Assembly: GCA_002049455.2 (NCBI GenBank)
Contig: KV919125.1
Location: 1-64,000 of the forward strand
Source: Porphyra umbilicalis
Taxonomy: Eukaryota > Rhodophyta > Bangiophyceae > Bangiales > Bangiaceae
DNA: 64,000 nucleotides
Reading direction: 5' to 3'
The translations under genes were made by a program, and so were the position numbers. The notes under the pieces are model-generated. The model saw nothing but the letters and a program-made list of their open reading frames with translations. It ran no database searches and had not been told where the DNA came from. Every line of letters starts with the position of its first letter. The stretch's first letter is position 1. This document shows, piece by piece, positions 31,514 through 42,175 of the stretch.

Positions 31514-32043
31514 CCAAGGCGCTGTACGCGCGGCGGCCGCGGGGGGGGGGGCGGGGGGGGGGGGGGGGGGGAAGTTTCCTGGTGACCGCCCCGCGGCGGG
31601 GTCGTGGCCGCGCCTGCGATCCCACGGACGGGACGGGTCGGACGGGGGCGCCGGTCGCGCGGTTGCATTTTTGTCGGGGAGGGGGGGGGGCGCGGCGCGG
31701 CCGCGCGCCGCGATCGGCACGCGCGTGTGGGTGTGGGGGGGGGCCGGCGCTGCGGTCGGGCCCGCGTTTTTCACTGTTTCCTCGTCCCCTTATCGCCCGA
31801 TGCGTTTGCTGCTCTGGGGCGACGCTGGCCGCGCGGATCGCCCACGCGGTGGCCGGTCCCTGTGTGGGGCGGCGGTGTGCACGGAGGAGGCCCGGGTGGT
31901 CGACCACGCAACGCAGGCCATGTGGCACTGGCAGACAATGTTAGGTACTATGGGCAGAGCCTGCGAATCAGGAGCGCAACGTGCGCGCCCGCGTCGTCCC
32001 ACGCCCGCGCATCCGTCGGGGGTGGCCGCGAGTGGCCGACGGC
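31514..32043. other. Convergent intergenic region, no gene seen
   Basis: This lies between the plus-strand membrane protein and the minus-strand SIMPL-like gene. G-runs at about 31541-31570 may still belong to the end of the former. Nothing else is supported. Confidence 0.4.
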
Positions 32044-33568
32044 TCACGGCAGCTGGATGGCATACTGCGCCTTGACCGTCGTCTGGAGCACCGGGTTGTA
32101 CGAAGACAGGGACCCACCTGTGGGCAGTGAGGGAGGGGAGGGGGGGGGGGGAGGGGCAACCGCACACAGAGTCAGAGCCCACACTGGATGGGTGTGCGGC
32201 GCGGGTGCACCACGGGGCGGGCGCGCTCGCGGATGGGGGTGCGTGCGGCGGCCGCCGCGTGGACGCCGCTGTAGGCAGCATCGCGCCGGGTTCGCCGACA
32301 CCATGGACGCCCCCACGGCTCCCGTTCCACCGTCGACCGTGACACGCGTCCGCGGCGCCTCGACGCTCGCGGCCACCCTCAGCACCCCCCCCCCCCCCCC
32401 CCCATCCCGCTCTCCCCCACCCAAACGCACGGTTGTCAAACGACTGGGTGCCGAGCAGGGGCCCGAGCTTGCGCCCGATGGCGTCGAGGTACGCCACCGC
32501 CTCGGCGCGCGCGGCCTTGGACGCGCCGAGGACGCCCGCAGACGTGCCGTCGGGGCTGACGGCGTTGCTCGCCACGTTAAAGTCGACATTGATGTAGCTG
32601 CGGGCGCGCGTCATGGCATGAGGAGTGGGAGGTGGTGAGAGCATGGGATCGGGGGGGGGGCGGGGGCAGGCAAGACAGAGACAGACAAGAAGGAGCACAC
32701 CGAGGCGCGTCGACCCATCGAGTTGCGAGTCAGACCACGGTGCCGTCTCGGTCGGGCGGGCGTTGGCTGCGCCCCGCTGTCCTCGGGCACTCCCATGGTA
32801 GCTCGTGCCTGGCGGTTCTAGCAGGGACGTCCGTCAGGGGGTGGGTGGTACAACTCGAGCCCCACGCGTCAAGCAGCCCTCTCCCCCTCATCGCTGTCAC
32901 TCGCACGTACCCGACGACGTTCTTGTCCATGGTGTCGGCGAGGCGGAGGACCGCAAAGATTTCATCCGCCGGCACCAGGATCGTGTACGAGGCGTCGCCA
33001 CTCCACTTGCTGCACCGTTGCATACACAGGTGCCCCACCGCAGCCGGCCCAGTAGGAGGCAGACCACGGACAGGCGCCACACGAGACAACCACCGTGCAC
33101 AAGCACAGAACAGAGAGGTAGGCAAGTCAGTTCCATCCCCCTTCTCGCCGCGAAAGTCTTACGGGCGCGCACGCTCTGGTCTCGCCGCCGTGCCCTGCGC
33201 CGCCCCCGACAACGGCCGACGCGCGGGCGCCGGCGCCCCCCCAACGCACTTTGCGTCGCGAAAGTTGAAAAACTGCACCTTGCTGCTCTCCCGCTTGACC
33301 GCCCCCCGCTCGAGGCCGATGGCGCTGGCCGCGAGGCCCGCCTCAAACGCCCCAATCGCGGCGGCGAGGCGCGACCGCACCCCCGCCTCGGCCGTGCCCC
33401 GAATGTTGAGGCGCAAGCTGATGGACGTTTCGAGGGGCAGCCGCACCTCGGCCACGGAGCGGATGTGGAGCTCGTCCGCCGCCGCGGGGGGGGGGTGGCC
33501 GCCGCCAGGATGGCGGCCGCGAGGAGCGCCGCCGCGACGGCCAGGCGGCTGGGGCGGGTGCACGCCAT
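32044..33568 (-). CDS. SIMPL/DUF541-like protein 1, four exons
   Basis: ATG 33568 opens MACTRPSRLAVAAALLAAAI, a signal-peptide-like leader. A frame change at the ten-base C-run (33486-33495) joins it to AADELHIRSVAEVRLPLETS. Exons 33568-33250, 33009-32911, 32597-32431 and 32117-32044 are linked by GT-AG introns of 240, 313 and 313 bp. All phases close, giving NKWSGDASYTILVPADEIFA, NVVGYINVDFNVASNAV, AEAVAYLDAIGRKLGPLLG and SLSSYNPVLQTTVKAQYAI. This order (beta strand, helix, Tyr-x-Ala-Ser-like strand, helix, Ala-rich helix, final strand) matches SIMPL domains of bacterial periplasmic proteins. Length is about 219 residues. It stands head to head with the related gene at 35694. Function is unknown; a secretory or plastid location is suggested by the leader. 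Confidence 0.6.
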
Positions 33569-34255
33569 GGCGGCGGGGGGGGGGAGGGGGGGGCGGGACG
33601 CGCGCGCTGGAACGGAAGGGGGGCGGGAGGTGGGGGGGGGGGGGGGGCAGAGGCGGTGACCGCAAGCGCGATGCAGGGAGACGGGCGAGCTCGGCTCTGC
33701 CCTGCGCGTGTCGGTTGACGCGCGGGCGGTTGCGGTGGACAAGTGCGGCGGCCGGCCGACGCTGCCCCGCACCGGCGGCCGCCCCCTGCACCAGCGGGGG
33801 CGCCGCGCCCCCCCCCCCCACCGCCACGGGTGGCCGCCGCGCCGGCCGGGGGTGGCCGCGCGACCCCCCCCCCCCCCAGCGACCACGCGCCGCCGACACG
33901 CGCGCTCGCACGCGCGCCCGACCGGGCGGCGGGCGGCCGCGGCGCGCAGCGGCGTCCAGCGCAGCGGCGCCGTCGCTGCCGCCGCTGCCGACGCGGCCGC
34001 CGCGGCGCCGCCGCGGCGGCGGCGCGACCGCGCGTCGGGGCGGGGCGCGAGGGGGCGCGCCGCCGCCAACAGCGCGCTGCCGCGGCGGTCGGGCGGGGAG
34101 AGGCGCGACGCGCGGCGCGTGTGTCGGCGGGCCGCCCGCCCGGGGGGGCGCACGCGCGAGCGCCCGGCGCGGGCGCGCGCCAGGCGCGCCGCGCCTCGCT
34201 CGACCGCGCCTGCGCGCGGGCGCTCCGCCGCGGGGGGGGCCGGGCACCACGCGGA
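33569..34255. other. Upstream region of SIMPL-like gene 1
   Basis: GC-rich, with G- and C-runs at 33581-33600, 33632-33648 and 33810-33819. Long open frames here are low complexity. No gene supported. Confidence 0.45.
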
Positions 34256-35230
34256 ATCGTCAGAACAGTCGACGCCGTGGACGAGGGCTCCTCCCGTTCA
34301 GCCTTTCGTCCAGGCAGCTGTTCGCCAACGGGCAGTTCCACACATGTTTAGGTGCATGGCTCTGGGTCACGGGACTCCACACTTGCCACGCATCTTTGAA
34401 CTTAAACCTGCTAAGAAGCACGCCATCAGGATCGATGGATCGTGGTGGAAATCCATTGCCACACACCACCCTCTTACAAAGAGACGTCACCTCCCCCCCC
34501 ACATCCTGCACCCCCGAAGGAAGTCAACAGTCAGACACAGGTGGGCGAATTAACATGGAAAACAGGAAGCAGCCAAGCGCGAAGGTGATGTAGGGGAACG
34601 GACGGGGGTGAGGTGCGGGTGAAAAAGGACCTACACGAGGAGGACGCGGCACTGGAGGCGCGGCCACCAACTGACGCAAGGATCCGCACCTCACCCCCCC
34701 CTCCCCCTAAAAGCGGCACAAAGATATACCTGGCATGTCACACACGATGGGCAGGCAACTCAAACAGCCTCACACACGACACACAACTACGACGATGGCA
34801 ACCGCGGTGCGGAGCAGATCTGCTCGTCGATGACGGGACACCGCGGCGAAGACGTGCAGTCGCCAACTTGAGAATTGGCTCTCTCAGCGCGACCAATGCC
34901 CCGGCCTTCGGACCTCAACGAGACGCAATTGCATAGTCCTCAAGGCAGCGGGCAGCAGATATCTCCTGCTTAGCGGGAGATGGGGTGCTGAACTCAATCT
35001 AGCACGCCCATTGGTCCGTTGTAGGCCTGGCCTAAAAATGGACCTCGTGTTTGCTCTGCTAATGCCGCGGAGGCGGCCAGAGCCTGGCACGGATTTTCCT
35101 GAACGGTGTTTCCTCCGGTTCAGTCTGCAGTTCTCGAACGGAAGGGTGAACAGATTCGGCTCCTGTCCAGCCGGTCCGTGAACAGAATTCCCGTCCAGGA
35201 TCTCGTTCGGAACGTCGTTTTTCTGACGAT
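34256..35230. mobile_element. Non-autonomous element with ATCGTCAGAA termini
   Basis: The left end ATCGTCAGAACAGTCGACG and the reverse complement of the right end ATCGTCAGAAAAACGACG match over most of their length. The 975 bp between them are less GC-rich than the surrounding DNA and contain no recognisable gene. The first seven terminal bases equal those of the large transposon at 432-8532. Its transposase, or a relative, could therefore mobilise this copy; that is inference. It sits in the shared upstream region of the two SIMPL-like genes. Confidence 0.55.
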
Positions 35231-35693
35231 GTCGTAGCCGGCGATCTGGGCATGATCTCACGGCCGGGGAGGCAGCGGCGCGCATGACTCTGTGTGACCC
35301 CTTGGGCGCTGACGGTGCGAAACGGTCGCGGCCCCGTCGCAGACCGTGTCTGGCCGCCGCCCGACCGTCGCGCCGAAACGCACGGCACGCGGGGGGGGGA
35401 GGGTCGTCGGCGCTGCCGGCGGATCGCCGCGCCCACGTCGCGGGAGGGGGGCGCCGCACCCGCCGCACGCAGCCGTGGCCGGCAGGGGGCTGGCGCTCCC
35501 TTGGAGACGGCGCCGCGCAGGCGGTGCGCTGGGGGTACCGACGCGCACGGGACGGCCAACAGCCGGCGTCCTCGGCAGGCCTTTCTTTCCCGCAACGACG
35601 GCACGAGCGCACGCCCCGTCCGCCGTGCCGCGCCGTCCGTCTCCCTCGGCAACGGCTCGGCAGCACCGTCACCGCCATCGACCCCCGCCCGCC
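35231..35693. other. Upstream region of SIMPL-like gene 2
   Basis: GC-rich DNA between the element and the ATG at 35694. Frames here have no recognisable content. Promoter elements cannot be defined. Confidence 0.45.
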
Positions 35694-36842
35694 ATGGCCC
35701 GCGCGCCCCTGCGTTGGGCGCTGCTCGCCGCTGCGGCGGCGGCGGCGGTCGCTGCCGTGGCCGCCAGCGCGGCCGCCATGTTTATCCAAACAACCGCGAC
35801 GGCGCCCGCGTCGCAGGTGGCGGACGTGGCCGAACTGACCGTCCAGTACACCGTCTCAAACGACAAGTATGCGGTCGTGCTGTCGCGCGCGGAAAATGTG
35901 CAAAAGGTACCGTGGGGACGCGGGGGGGGGGGGGGGGGGGGGCCTGACCGGTACTGGGGCGCACCTGGCAGACGGTCGGGCGGCCCCCAAGCGCGTCCAA
36001 CGGATGCGTCTGAGGAACGGCGACTGATAACCACGACTCCGTGCTCGGCGGGCCTTGGCGTCCGACTGCACATTCTGTTCGTTGCTTTCCTGCCCTGTTC
36101 TTGCCCACGGCTCGTCTCCATGGACCACAGGGGTTGACGAATCTTCTCAAGGAAAAGTACGGGTCGGGGGACAAGGACGTAACGCTCCTCAACCTGTACC
36201 TCTACACCAGAACCAACAAGTACGTTTGAAGTTGAGGCCGCGTGGTGGGGGTCCCACAGCGCGTCGCGCCGAGATCGACACGTTTCGCGTCACTGCCTGA
36301 TGCACGCGTTTCCCTCATTCCACAACTGACCCACAAACACGGCCTCGCTGAGTCTCCCCCCTCCCCTCTACTGTGTGGTGCTGAAACCTCCCGCCTATTC
36401 GCTTGCTCTGGGACTACCTGCCCCAATGTTCACACCCCCGCACCCCCCTCCACCCTGTAACAGAGGCGGCATCGTCACCAGCTACTTCCTCACCGTTCAA
36501 GTGCGGGCGGTCGTCCGCGGCGTCGCTGCCGCGCAGTCGGTCAGCTCCACCCTCCTCCCCGCCGTGGCGTCCCTGCCCGCCACGGGCTTCTCCATCGACT
36601 CGTTCCCGGGCATCGCGTACAGGGTTGCCAACCCGTCGCCCGTGCGCATCCGCGCGCTCCAGGCGGCCGCGGCGGTCGCGGCCAACCGGACGGCGGCCAT
36701 TGCCGAGGGGCTCGGCAGCCGCGCGGGGCGCCTTAACTTTGTCGACATCAACGCGAACAGCTTTGGGTCCAAGAGGGGGGGGCGCGACACGGGGCTGTTT
36801 GAATTCCGCGCGTCGGTCAGTACCGAGTACTACATTGTGTAG
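35694..36842 (+). CDS. SIMPL/DUF541-like protein 2, three exons
   Basis: Exons 35694-35906, 36131-36219 and 36464-36842 join through introns of 224 and 244 bp (donors GTACCG and GTACGT) into 226 residues without any frame break. The start [20 protein letters not shown] is a hydrophobic leader reaching about residue 28. Then come VADVAELTVQYTVSNDKYAV, GLTNLLKEKYGSGDKDVTLL, VTSYFLTVQVRAVVRGVAAA, PATGFSIDSFPGIAYRV, the Ala-rich helix IRALQAAAAVAANRTAAIAE and the last strand RASVSTEYYI. The same strand-helix order as in protein 1 points to a diverged paralogue of a SIMPL-domain protein. Bacterial members are linked to oxidative-stress defence or cell-surface structures; nothing here fixes the role. 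The first intron carries a run of about 20 G starting 15 nt after the donor. Confidence 0.6.
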
Positions 36843-37497
36843 GCGGGCGGGGGGGGGGGGGGCGGGGCGGCGGCATGACGGAGTGCCTTGAGGCCGTGCC
36901 ACCGTTGCCTATCATAACAGACGGGCCGGACACAGCATCGCTGTGACAGGCACCACTGATGATGTGGTAGTCCGACGTCGGTAAGCGGCCAGCAGCCGTA
37001 CGTCCCAGAGAGAACAGTGTGCACGCCAAAGGACTGTTGGGGGTCATCCCAGGGGACCAGCGCTATACTCGTCAATCATCCTCAACTGCCTTGGTCTGTT
37101 GCATTCTCAATATTAGCAGGCCCACTGCTGTTTGCCTGTCAGCCTGGATTGTCGCACGATGGCATACGCCCGCCATTGTGGCGACTTTGAAAAGAGGGCA
37201 GGGGAGAGATGACAACCTTCGAGGTTGTGGCACAAATGCAATGGAAAAATACGGAAGGCACATGGCAACACACATAGGAGTGCGTGGAAAGACATACATA
37301 AGCACACAGCCCCACCGCATCAAACAAAACAGGCGGATACGAGACAACAGTCGCCGCACTTCGGTCAAGTCTACCCCACCTCGACCACACTGCGCCGCCT
37401 CCAGCGCCACCTATCCACCCAACGCTGTACCTTGACCACATCTCCCGTGGGCCTCCCCTCGGCCCCACTCAAAGCGACCCCCAGCCACCCGCCGCTC
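36843..37497. other. Convergent intergenic region, no gene seen
   Basis: This lies between stops on opposite strands. A G-run at 36849-36861 follows the SIMPL-like stop. The rest is moderate-GC DNA without a supported gene and probably contains both 3' untranslated regions. Confidence 0.5.
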
Positions 37498-38088
37498 CTA
37501 GACGGTACCGACGCCCGCCCCTCCCGCCTGCATCGCCACCGCGTTCAGCCCCGCGCCGATCAAGCTAATCCCTCCAATGATGGCCAACCAAAACCGCCAA
37601 TCCCCCTTGAGCGACGACCACGGCGGCACGGCGTTGGCGACCTTGCTCTGCGTCTCGACCGCCGTGTTTTTCACCCGCCGCGCCGCCTTTTCGGCGGGCG
37701 TCATGGGCGCCCGCCCCTTTGGTGCCCCCGTGGGCGCGTATCCGGTGGCGGCGTAGCGGGACCACTCGGCGTTCCAGTCGACCGCCGATTGGGGCACGTC
37801 GTGCTGCTCCGATGGGTCCGCCGACGGCTCGGGGCCGCCCGAGGAGGAGGATGGGTCTGAGCCGGCCGAAGGGGAAGAAGAGGAGGAAGAGGGACCGCCG
37901 CTGTCGCCAGCCGCCATCATACGCGCCGCTGCCCGCCGGCGGGGGGAGGGTGGGCAGGCAGCGGCGCGGCGAGCGGAGGGGACCCTGCACACGCCTCGGG
38001 AAGAGGCGGTGGGGCAGGACGGGGAAGCAGTGAAGCGGCCGACGGGGGCGCCGGCAAAGGCCGGTGCCGCTACCCAAGCGGGCGCCAT
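37498..38088 (-). CDS. Plastid-targeted single-TM protein, unknown function
   Basis: A 196-residue frame from ATG 38088, without introns or frame breaks. The first 60 residues (MAPAWVAAPAFAGAPVGRFT, ending near RRRAAARMMAAGDSG) are rich in Ala, Ser and Arg with no acidic residue, like a plastid transit peptide with a processing site near AARMMAAG. A Ser-rich linker follows. The conserved-looking part is AVDWNAEWSRYAATGYAPTG then PMTPAEKAARRVKNTAVE and KGDWRFWLAIIGGISLIGAG, whose end forms one membrane span near the C-terminus. I do not recognise the family. Composition and the Trp-rich motif before the TM suggest a thylakoid or envelope protein. An in-frame extension upstream has no better start. 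Confidence 0.65.
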   Translation of the reverse strand: MAPAWVAAPAFAGAPVGRFTASPSCPTASSRGVCRVPSARRAAACPPSPRRRAAARMMAAGDSGGPSSSSSSPSAGSDPSSSSGGPEPSADPSEQHDVPQSAVDWNAEWSRYAATGYAPTGAPKGRAPMTPAEKAARRVKNTAVETQSKVANAVPPWSSLKGDWRFWLAIIGGISLIGAGLNAVAMQAGGAGVGTV

Positions 38089-39003
38089 GGTGAACGAGGT
38101 GGGGTGGAGGACACAAGGCCGGAGACGAACAGCACCCCACGGACGACAGATAAACAAGACAGGCGGCTACGAGTGCACAACACTGGCGGTTACGCCACAA
38201 GCACGTCCGACAATGGGATAGAGGCAGACAGGAGGAAGGACACTGACAGAAACTGTCGTGACAAAGACGCCGCAGGTAGTCGGTACGGGGCGCTTCCAAG
38301 CGTTGAGACGACGCCTGCCAACGTTCCACTCGCTCCACGAGCTGGCTAGGCGCGACGTGCCGTGAGGGCAGGCTCGGCTGCGTGGCTGGGATGCCGCGCC
38401 AGAGAGCGCGCAGAGAGGGTGGAACGCAGCGTGACGGCCAATGAGCTGCTGGGGCCAAGAGCAGACTGTGGGGCCCCACGTCTCCCAAGAGATACAGTCC
38501 TGGCGAGATTAATACGCTCCAATTTAATGTAGCACCCACACGTACAGTAATTTCGTCAGAACATCTTGACAGAAGCTGTCAATTCTCAATTCCCATCTTC
38601 ACTATACAAAATACGTAGGTCTCAGCAGGCTGCCGCTCTTTCGCACCGCCTGAGGGGCGCCGCCCCACCCCCTCTCACGATACCCCAGAGCCGTATCTTC
38701 GCTCGTTCTCCCACCGCCTCCCCAGCGTGACGTTTGCGCATCCGCCGCTCCCACTGCGGACAGCACGGGTCGCCTCTCTGGCCGGGCCCTGCCCCGCGGC
38801 CGGCTCACCCCCGTTGAACCCCTGTGCGTGGCACTTGCCAAAGCCTTCGCATTGATTTGGGCCATTTCCTCCCCGCCCGTGCGTGCCTGCGCTGTCAGAC
38901 TGCTGGGCGCCATCTGTCTGGGGCGCGGTTGTGGAAGCTGCTCAACTGGACGGGCGCCTCGGCGTGCGTACCCCCCTACGCCCCCGCCACGCCCGCTGGT
39001 GGG
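38089..39003. other. Intergenic region between divergent genes
   Basis: This lies between the minus-strand plastid protein and the plus-strand nucleotidase. No gene supported. An upstream in-frame ATG at 38824 could extend the nucleotidase, but that extension looks unlike protein. Confidence 0.5.
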
Positions 39004-41318
39004 ATGAACCACCTGGCGCCCCGCGTGGCGACGGTTGCATTTGGCGTTGGCGTCGCCCCCCTCCGCCCCCTCCTGGCGTCGGCAACAGGCGGCGGCCGAC
39101 CCGTGTTTGGGTACCCCCACCGCTCCCTATCGGCGCTGGGGTCTTGCCTCTTTGGCGCGCCGCCGGCGGTGGTTGCCACGGGCAAGCGGACGCGGGCGGC
39201 TGCGTTGCTGTTTGCGCGCGGCGGCGGCGGCGTCGGCGGCGGCGGCGGCGTGGCGCGAGCGCCGGTGCGCGCGGCGGCGGCGGGGGCGGCGGCAGGCGGG
39301 GCGGATATGGAAGACACGGACGATGAGATGCCACAGGCGCGGTCGGCGGGCGGCGCGGGGGTGTACTTGAGCTCCACCGTGGGGGGGCGCGTGGCCGCGG
39401 GGGCGCCGACGTTGGCGGGCGCCGCGCCCGAGCCCCCGGTGGAGCAGGGCGGGGCGTACGCGGGGCAGATTTTCTGCAACCGCAACCTGAACATGGCCAA
39501 GATTACCGCCGTTGGCTTTGGTATGTCGGGCATGTGCTGGGGGGCGGCGGGGGTGCGCGGCGTTTTCAGTGCGGACGCGCTATCCGGGAGAGGGTTTTGT
39601 GAGTGGGTGACTGCCGGGGTCGTCCCGTGGCTTTTGACGAGAGGATGTGTACATATCCGTCGCTTGTAGTGGCCTGAGCGTGCTTTCCCAATTGACAAGT
39701 GGGAACTGACATCAACGTTTGCCTTGCCTCGCCCTGGTTCTATGCCCGCTTTGTGCTTCCCACTTTCTGTCTTGGTACGTCGCTTTCCGGGGTTGTAGAC
39801 ATGGACTACACGCTGTCGCAGTACCACTCGGAGGTGTTTGAAATGCTTTCCTTCCAGGGTGCGCTTCACAACTTGGTGACTCGCCTGGGCTACCCAGAGG
39901 CGCTTTTGAAGAAGAAAGACAGTTACGACCACCATTTCTTCATCCGGGGGCTGGTAGTGGACAAGGCGCGGGGTAACATCATCAAGATGGACCGCCACAA
40001 GTATGTCAAGGTGGCGCTACACGGCTTCCGCGCGCTTTCCAAGGCGGAGAGGGAGGCGGTGTATGACCCGACCGAGTCGGCGTGGAACTCCTTTGCCGAG
40101 CCCAACTATGCGGTGCTCGACACCATCTTCTCCATTCCCGACGCGTACCTCTTTGCGCTGCTCATCGACTATAAGGACGCGCATCCGGGGGAGATTACTC
40201 AGTCCAACGCACAGATTTACACGGACGTCCGGCGGTCGGTGGACCTGTGCCACCGGGACGGGTACATCAAGGAGCAGGTGGCGGCGGACCCGGCGCGCTT
40301 CATCCACGTCGACCCCAAGCTGGTGCCGATGCTCGAGCGGCTGCGCCGCTCTGGCCGCAAGATGTTCCTGCTGACCAACTCGCTGTGGGACTACACCGAC
40401 GTCGTCATGTCATTTCTGTACAACGCGGCGGGGGCGGGCCGCGACGGCCGCGACTGGAAGGAGATGTTTGATGTGATCATCTGCGGGTCGTGCAAGCCCG
40501 GCTTTCTCATCGACAAGCGCCTCTCCTTGTACCGAGTGGACGCGGAGTCAAATCAGCTCTCCAACACGGAGGGCATCATCTACGAGACGGCCGAACAGTA
40601 CCTGGCAGGCGGCAAGGTGTTCCAAGGCGGCAACTGGACGCACCTGCACCAGCTGCTCAACGTCAAGACCGGCTCCCAAATTCTGTACGTGGGCGACCAC
40701 ATGTACTCGGACATCCTGAGGTCCAAGCGGCAGCTAGGCTGGCGCACCATGCTCGTCATCCCCGAGCTAGCGCATGAGATCAACGTGCTTGCATCAAAGA
40801 CCGACCAACTGGCGCGCATTGACGGCCTGCGGCAACAGCAAGACGAGCTGGACGACGCCTTTGAGAGCCTTAGTAGTGAGCTCGACCGCCGGGACTTTCT
40901 CGAGACGCTCGCCGTCACGAACGGCAGCAACGGTCATGGGTCGGTGGCGGTCGAGGACGAGGTCAATGACGGCGCGTGGAAGCGCGACAAGGCCGTGGCG
41001 GAGCTAGAACGCCTGCGCTCGGAGCTGACGTCCGTCAAGGCCGTGATTACCAAGGAGACAGAGGCCTACCACGAGGCCTTCCACCCCGTGTGGGGGCAGC
41101 TGTTCAAGACTGGCCTCCAAAACTCGACATTTGCCAAGCAAGTCGAGTCGTACGCCTGCCTGTACACCGCGTCGGCCAGCAACTTGTCGCAGCCCAACCG
41201 GTACTGGCGGTGCTGGCCCGACCATCTGCCGCATGACTGGACGTTTGGGAATCAAGAAACGCCCTCGGGCACGTTGCCCATCCAGGTCAAGACGCCGGGA
41301 GATTTTGCGAACCAGTGA
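39004..41318 (+). CDS. HAD-superfamily 5'-nucleotidase (cN-II/NT5DC type)
   Basis: Exons 39004-39520 and 39799-41318 give 678 residues; the 278-bp GTATGT/AG intron splits the catalytic motif I. Across the splice it reads KITAVGF|DMDYTLSQYHSE, with both nucleophile Asp residues. Motif II is KMFLLTNSLWDYTDVVM, motif III Lys lies in ICGSCKPGF and motif IV is ILYVGDHMYSDILRSKRQLG. This is the cytosolic purine 5'-nucleotidase-like family, including NT5DC proteins. Residues 1-150 are a long Ala/Gly-rich leader (MNHLAPRVATVAFGVGVAPL) with no acidic residues early on, consistent with organelle import. A helical segment rich in Glu/Asp follows the core (residues about 490-590), as in other members. 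ATG 39004 was preferred to 38824 because of the leader composition. Substrate specificity of NT5DC proteins is often unknown. No homopolymer breaks. Confidence 0.85.
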
Positions 41319-41674
41319 GGTGCCCACGAGTGCCGTGCGGATGCCGACGCGGGTGGGATTATCGACGCTGACCCACGCAGGTGGGCTTGTCATTGTGGGC
41401 TCTCGGGAGGTGGTTTGGTGTCCAGCGAGCCCGTGAGTCGGTTTGTCATTGTGGGCTCTCGGGAGGTGGTTTGGTGTCCAGCGAGCCCGTGAGACGGTTT
41501 GTTAGACGCTACGAACGGCCGTGCCGCATGCGAGTTCCACAGACTGCACAGCTTTTGTTTTCGATAGTAAACGCGAGGAGCAAGCCAACATACAAACAGC
41601 TTCTACAGACGCAGTCGAGCACAAAACGAGACGAGAAAGAAAGCAAACAGACAATACGTGTGGCGGAGCACCGC
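41319..41674. other. Convergent intergenic region
   Basis: This lies between the nucleotidase stop and the RLP24 stop. It contains the tandem duplication at 41387-41498 and otherwise nothing recognisable. Confidence 0.55.
41387..41498. repeat. Two tandem copies of a 56-bp unit
   Basis: The unit starting ttgtcattgtgggctctcgg occurs at 41387-41442 and 41443-41498, nearly identical. It lies just after the nucleotidase stop codon, probably in the 3' untranslated region. Confidence 0.85.
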
Positions 41675-42175
41675 TCACTCGTCCACTGCCATCCGGGCTT
41701 GCGGCTCCTCCACCCGCACGGCGGCGGCAACACGTGCCTTGGCGTCTGCCCGTTCCCGCACGAGCACCGGCTCGACAAGCTGGATGCTCTGCGTCAAGTC
41801 CCGCAGCCCGTCCTTCCGGTCCGTCACCTCCTTGGCGCGCATGCGGCGGCGGTGGAAGTCGGCCTGCCGCAACACCTTGACCTCCGACACCTTGGTCAGC
41901 GCGCGGAGGGACGACGCCATCACCTCCCGGTCGTACTTGGCCACAACGTTGCGGCGGCGCTCAAACTCAAACGTCGCGTCCACTACCAGCTCCTTACCAG
42001 CGGCGGCGCGGAAGGCCTTGGTCCACCGAAGGTGCCGCGGGTTCTTCTTCATGGAAAAGAGCTTGCGGCACTTGGAGCGGCAGAAGCGGAACGTCTTGGC
42101 GTCGTTGCGGACAAACATGGTGCCATGGCCGGGGTAGACCGTGGAGGAGCAGACGTAGCACTTCTCCAGCCTCAT
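41675..42175 (-). CDS. RLP24: Ribosome biogenesis protein RLP24
   Basis: A complete, intronless 166-residue protein from ATG 42175. The L24e-type zinc-binding domain is clear: MRLEKCYVCSSTVYPGHGTM with C6 and C9, then FRFCRSKCRKLF with C32 and C36, followed by NPRHLRWTKAFRAAAGKELV and FEFERRRNVVAKYDRE. This is the signature of RLP24 (RSL24D1) rather than of cytosolic eL24, because of length and the FEFERRRN segment. The C-terminal half is charged and helical. RLP24 is a nucleolar shuttling factor that occupies the eL24 site on pre-60S particles and is exchanged for eL24 in the cytoplasm through the AAA-ATPase Drg1. The neighbour on the right strand is convergent; no shared function is apparent. 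Confidence 0.92.
   Translation of the reverse strand: MRLEKCYVCSSTVYPGHGTMFVRNDAKTFRFCRSKCRKLFSMKKNPRHLRWTKAFRAAAGKELVVDATFEFERRRNVVAKYDREVMASSLRALTKVSEVKVLRQADFHRRRMRAKEVTDRKDGLRDLTQSIQLVEPVLVRERADAKARVAAAVRVEEPQARMAVDE

Noticed and set aside
29820..31928. 702-codon minus-strand open frame
   Set aside because: Low-complexity Arg/Pro/Gly reading with no motif. The plus strand has the better supported membrane-protein start and acidic segments.
32118..32910. Two introns of exactly 313 bp in the same gene
   Set aside because: Their sequences are not similar by eye apart from shared homopolymers, so the equal length is taken as chance rather than duplication.
38540..38600. A single TCGTCAGAAC string resembling the element terminus at 34256
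   Set aside because: No inverted partner could be found at a plausible distance.
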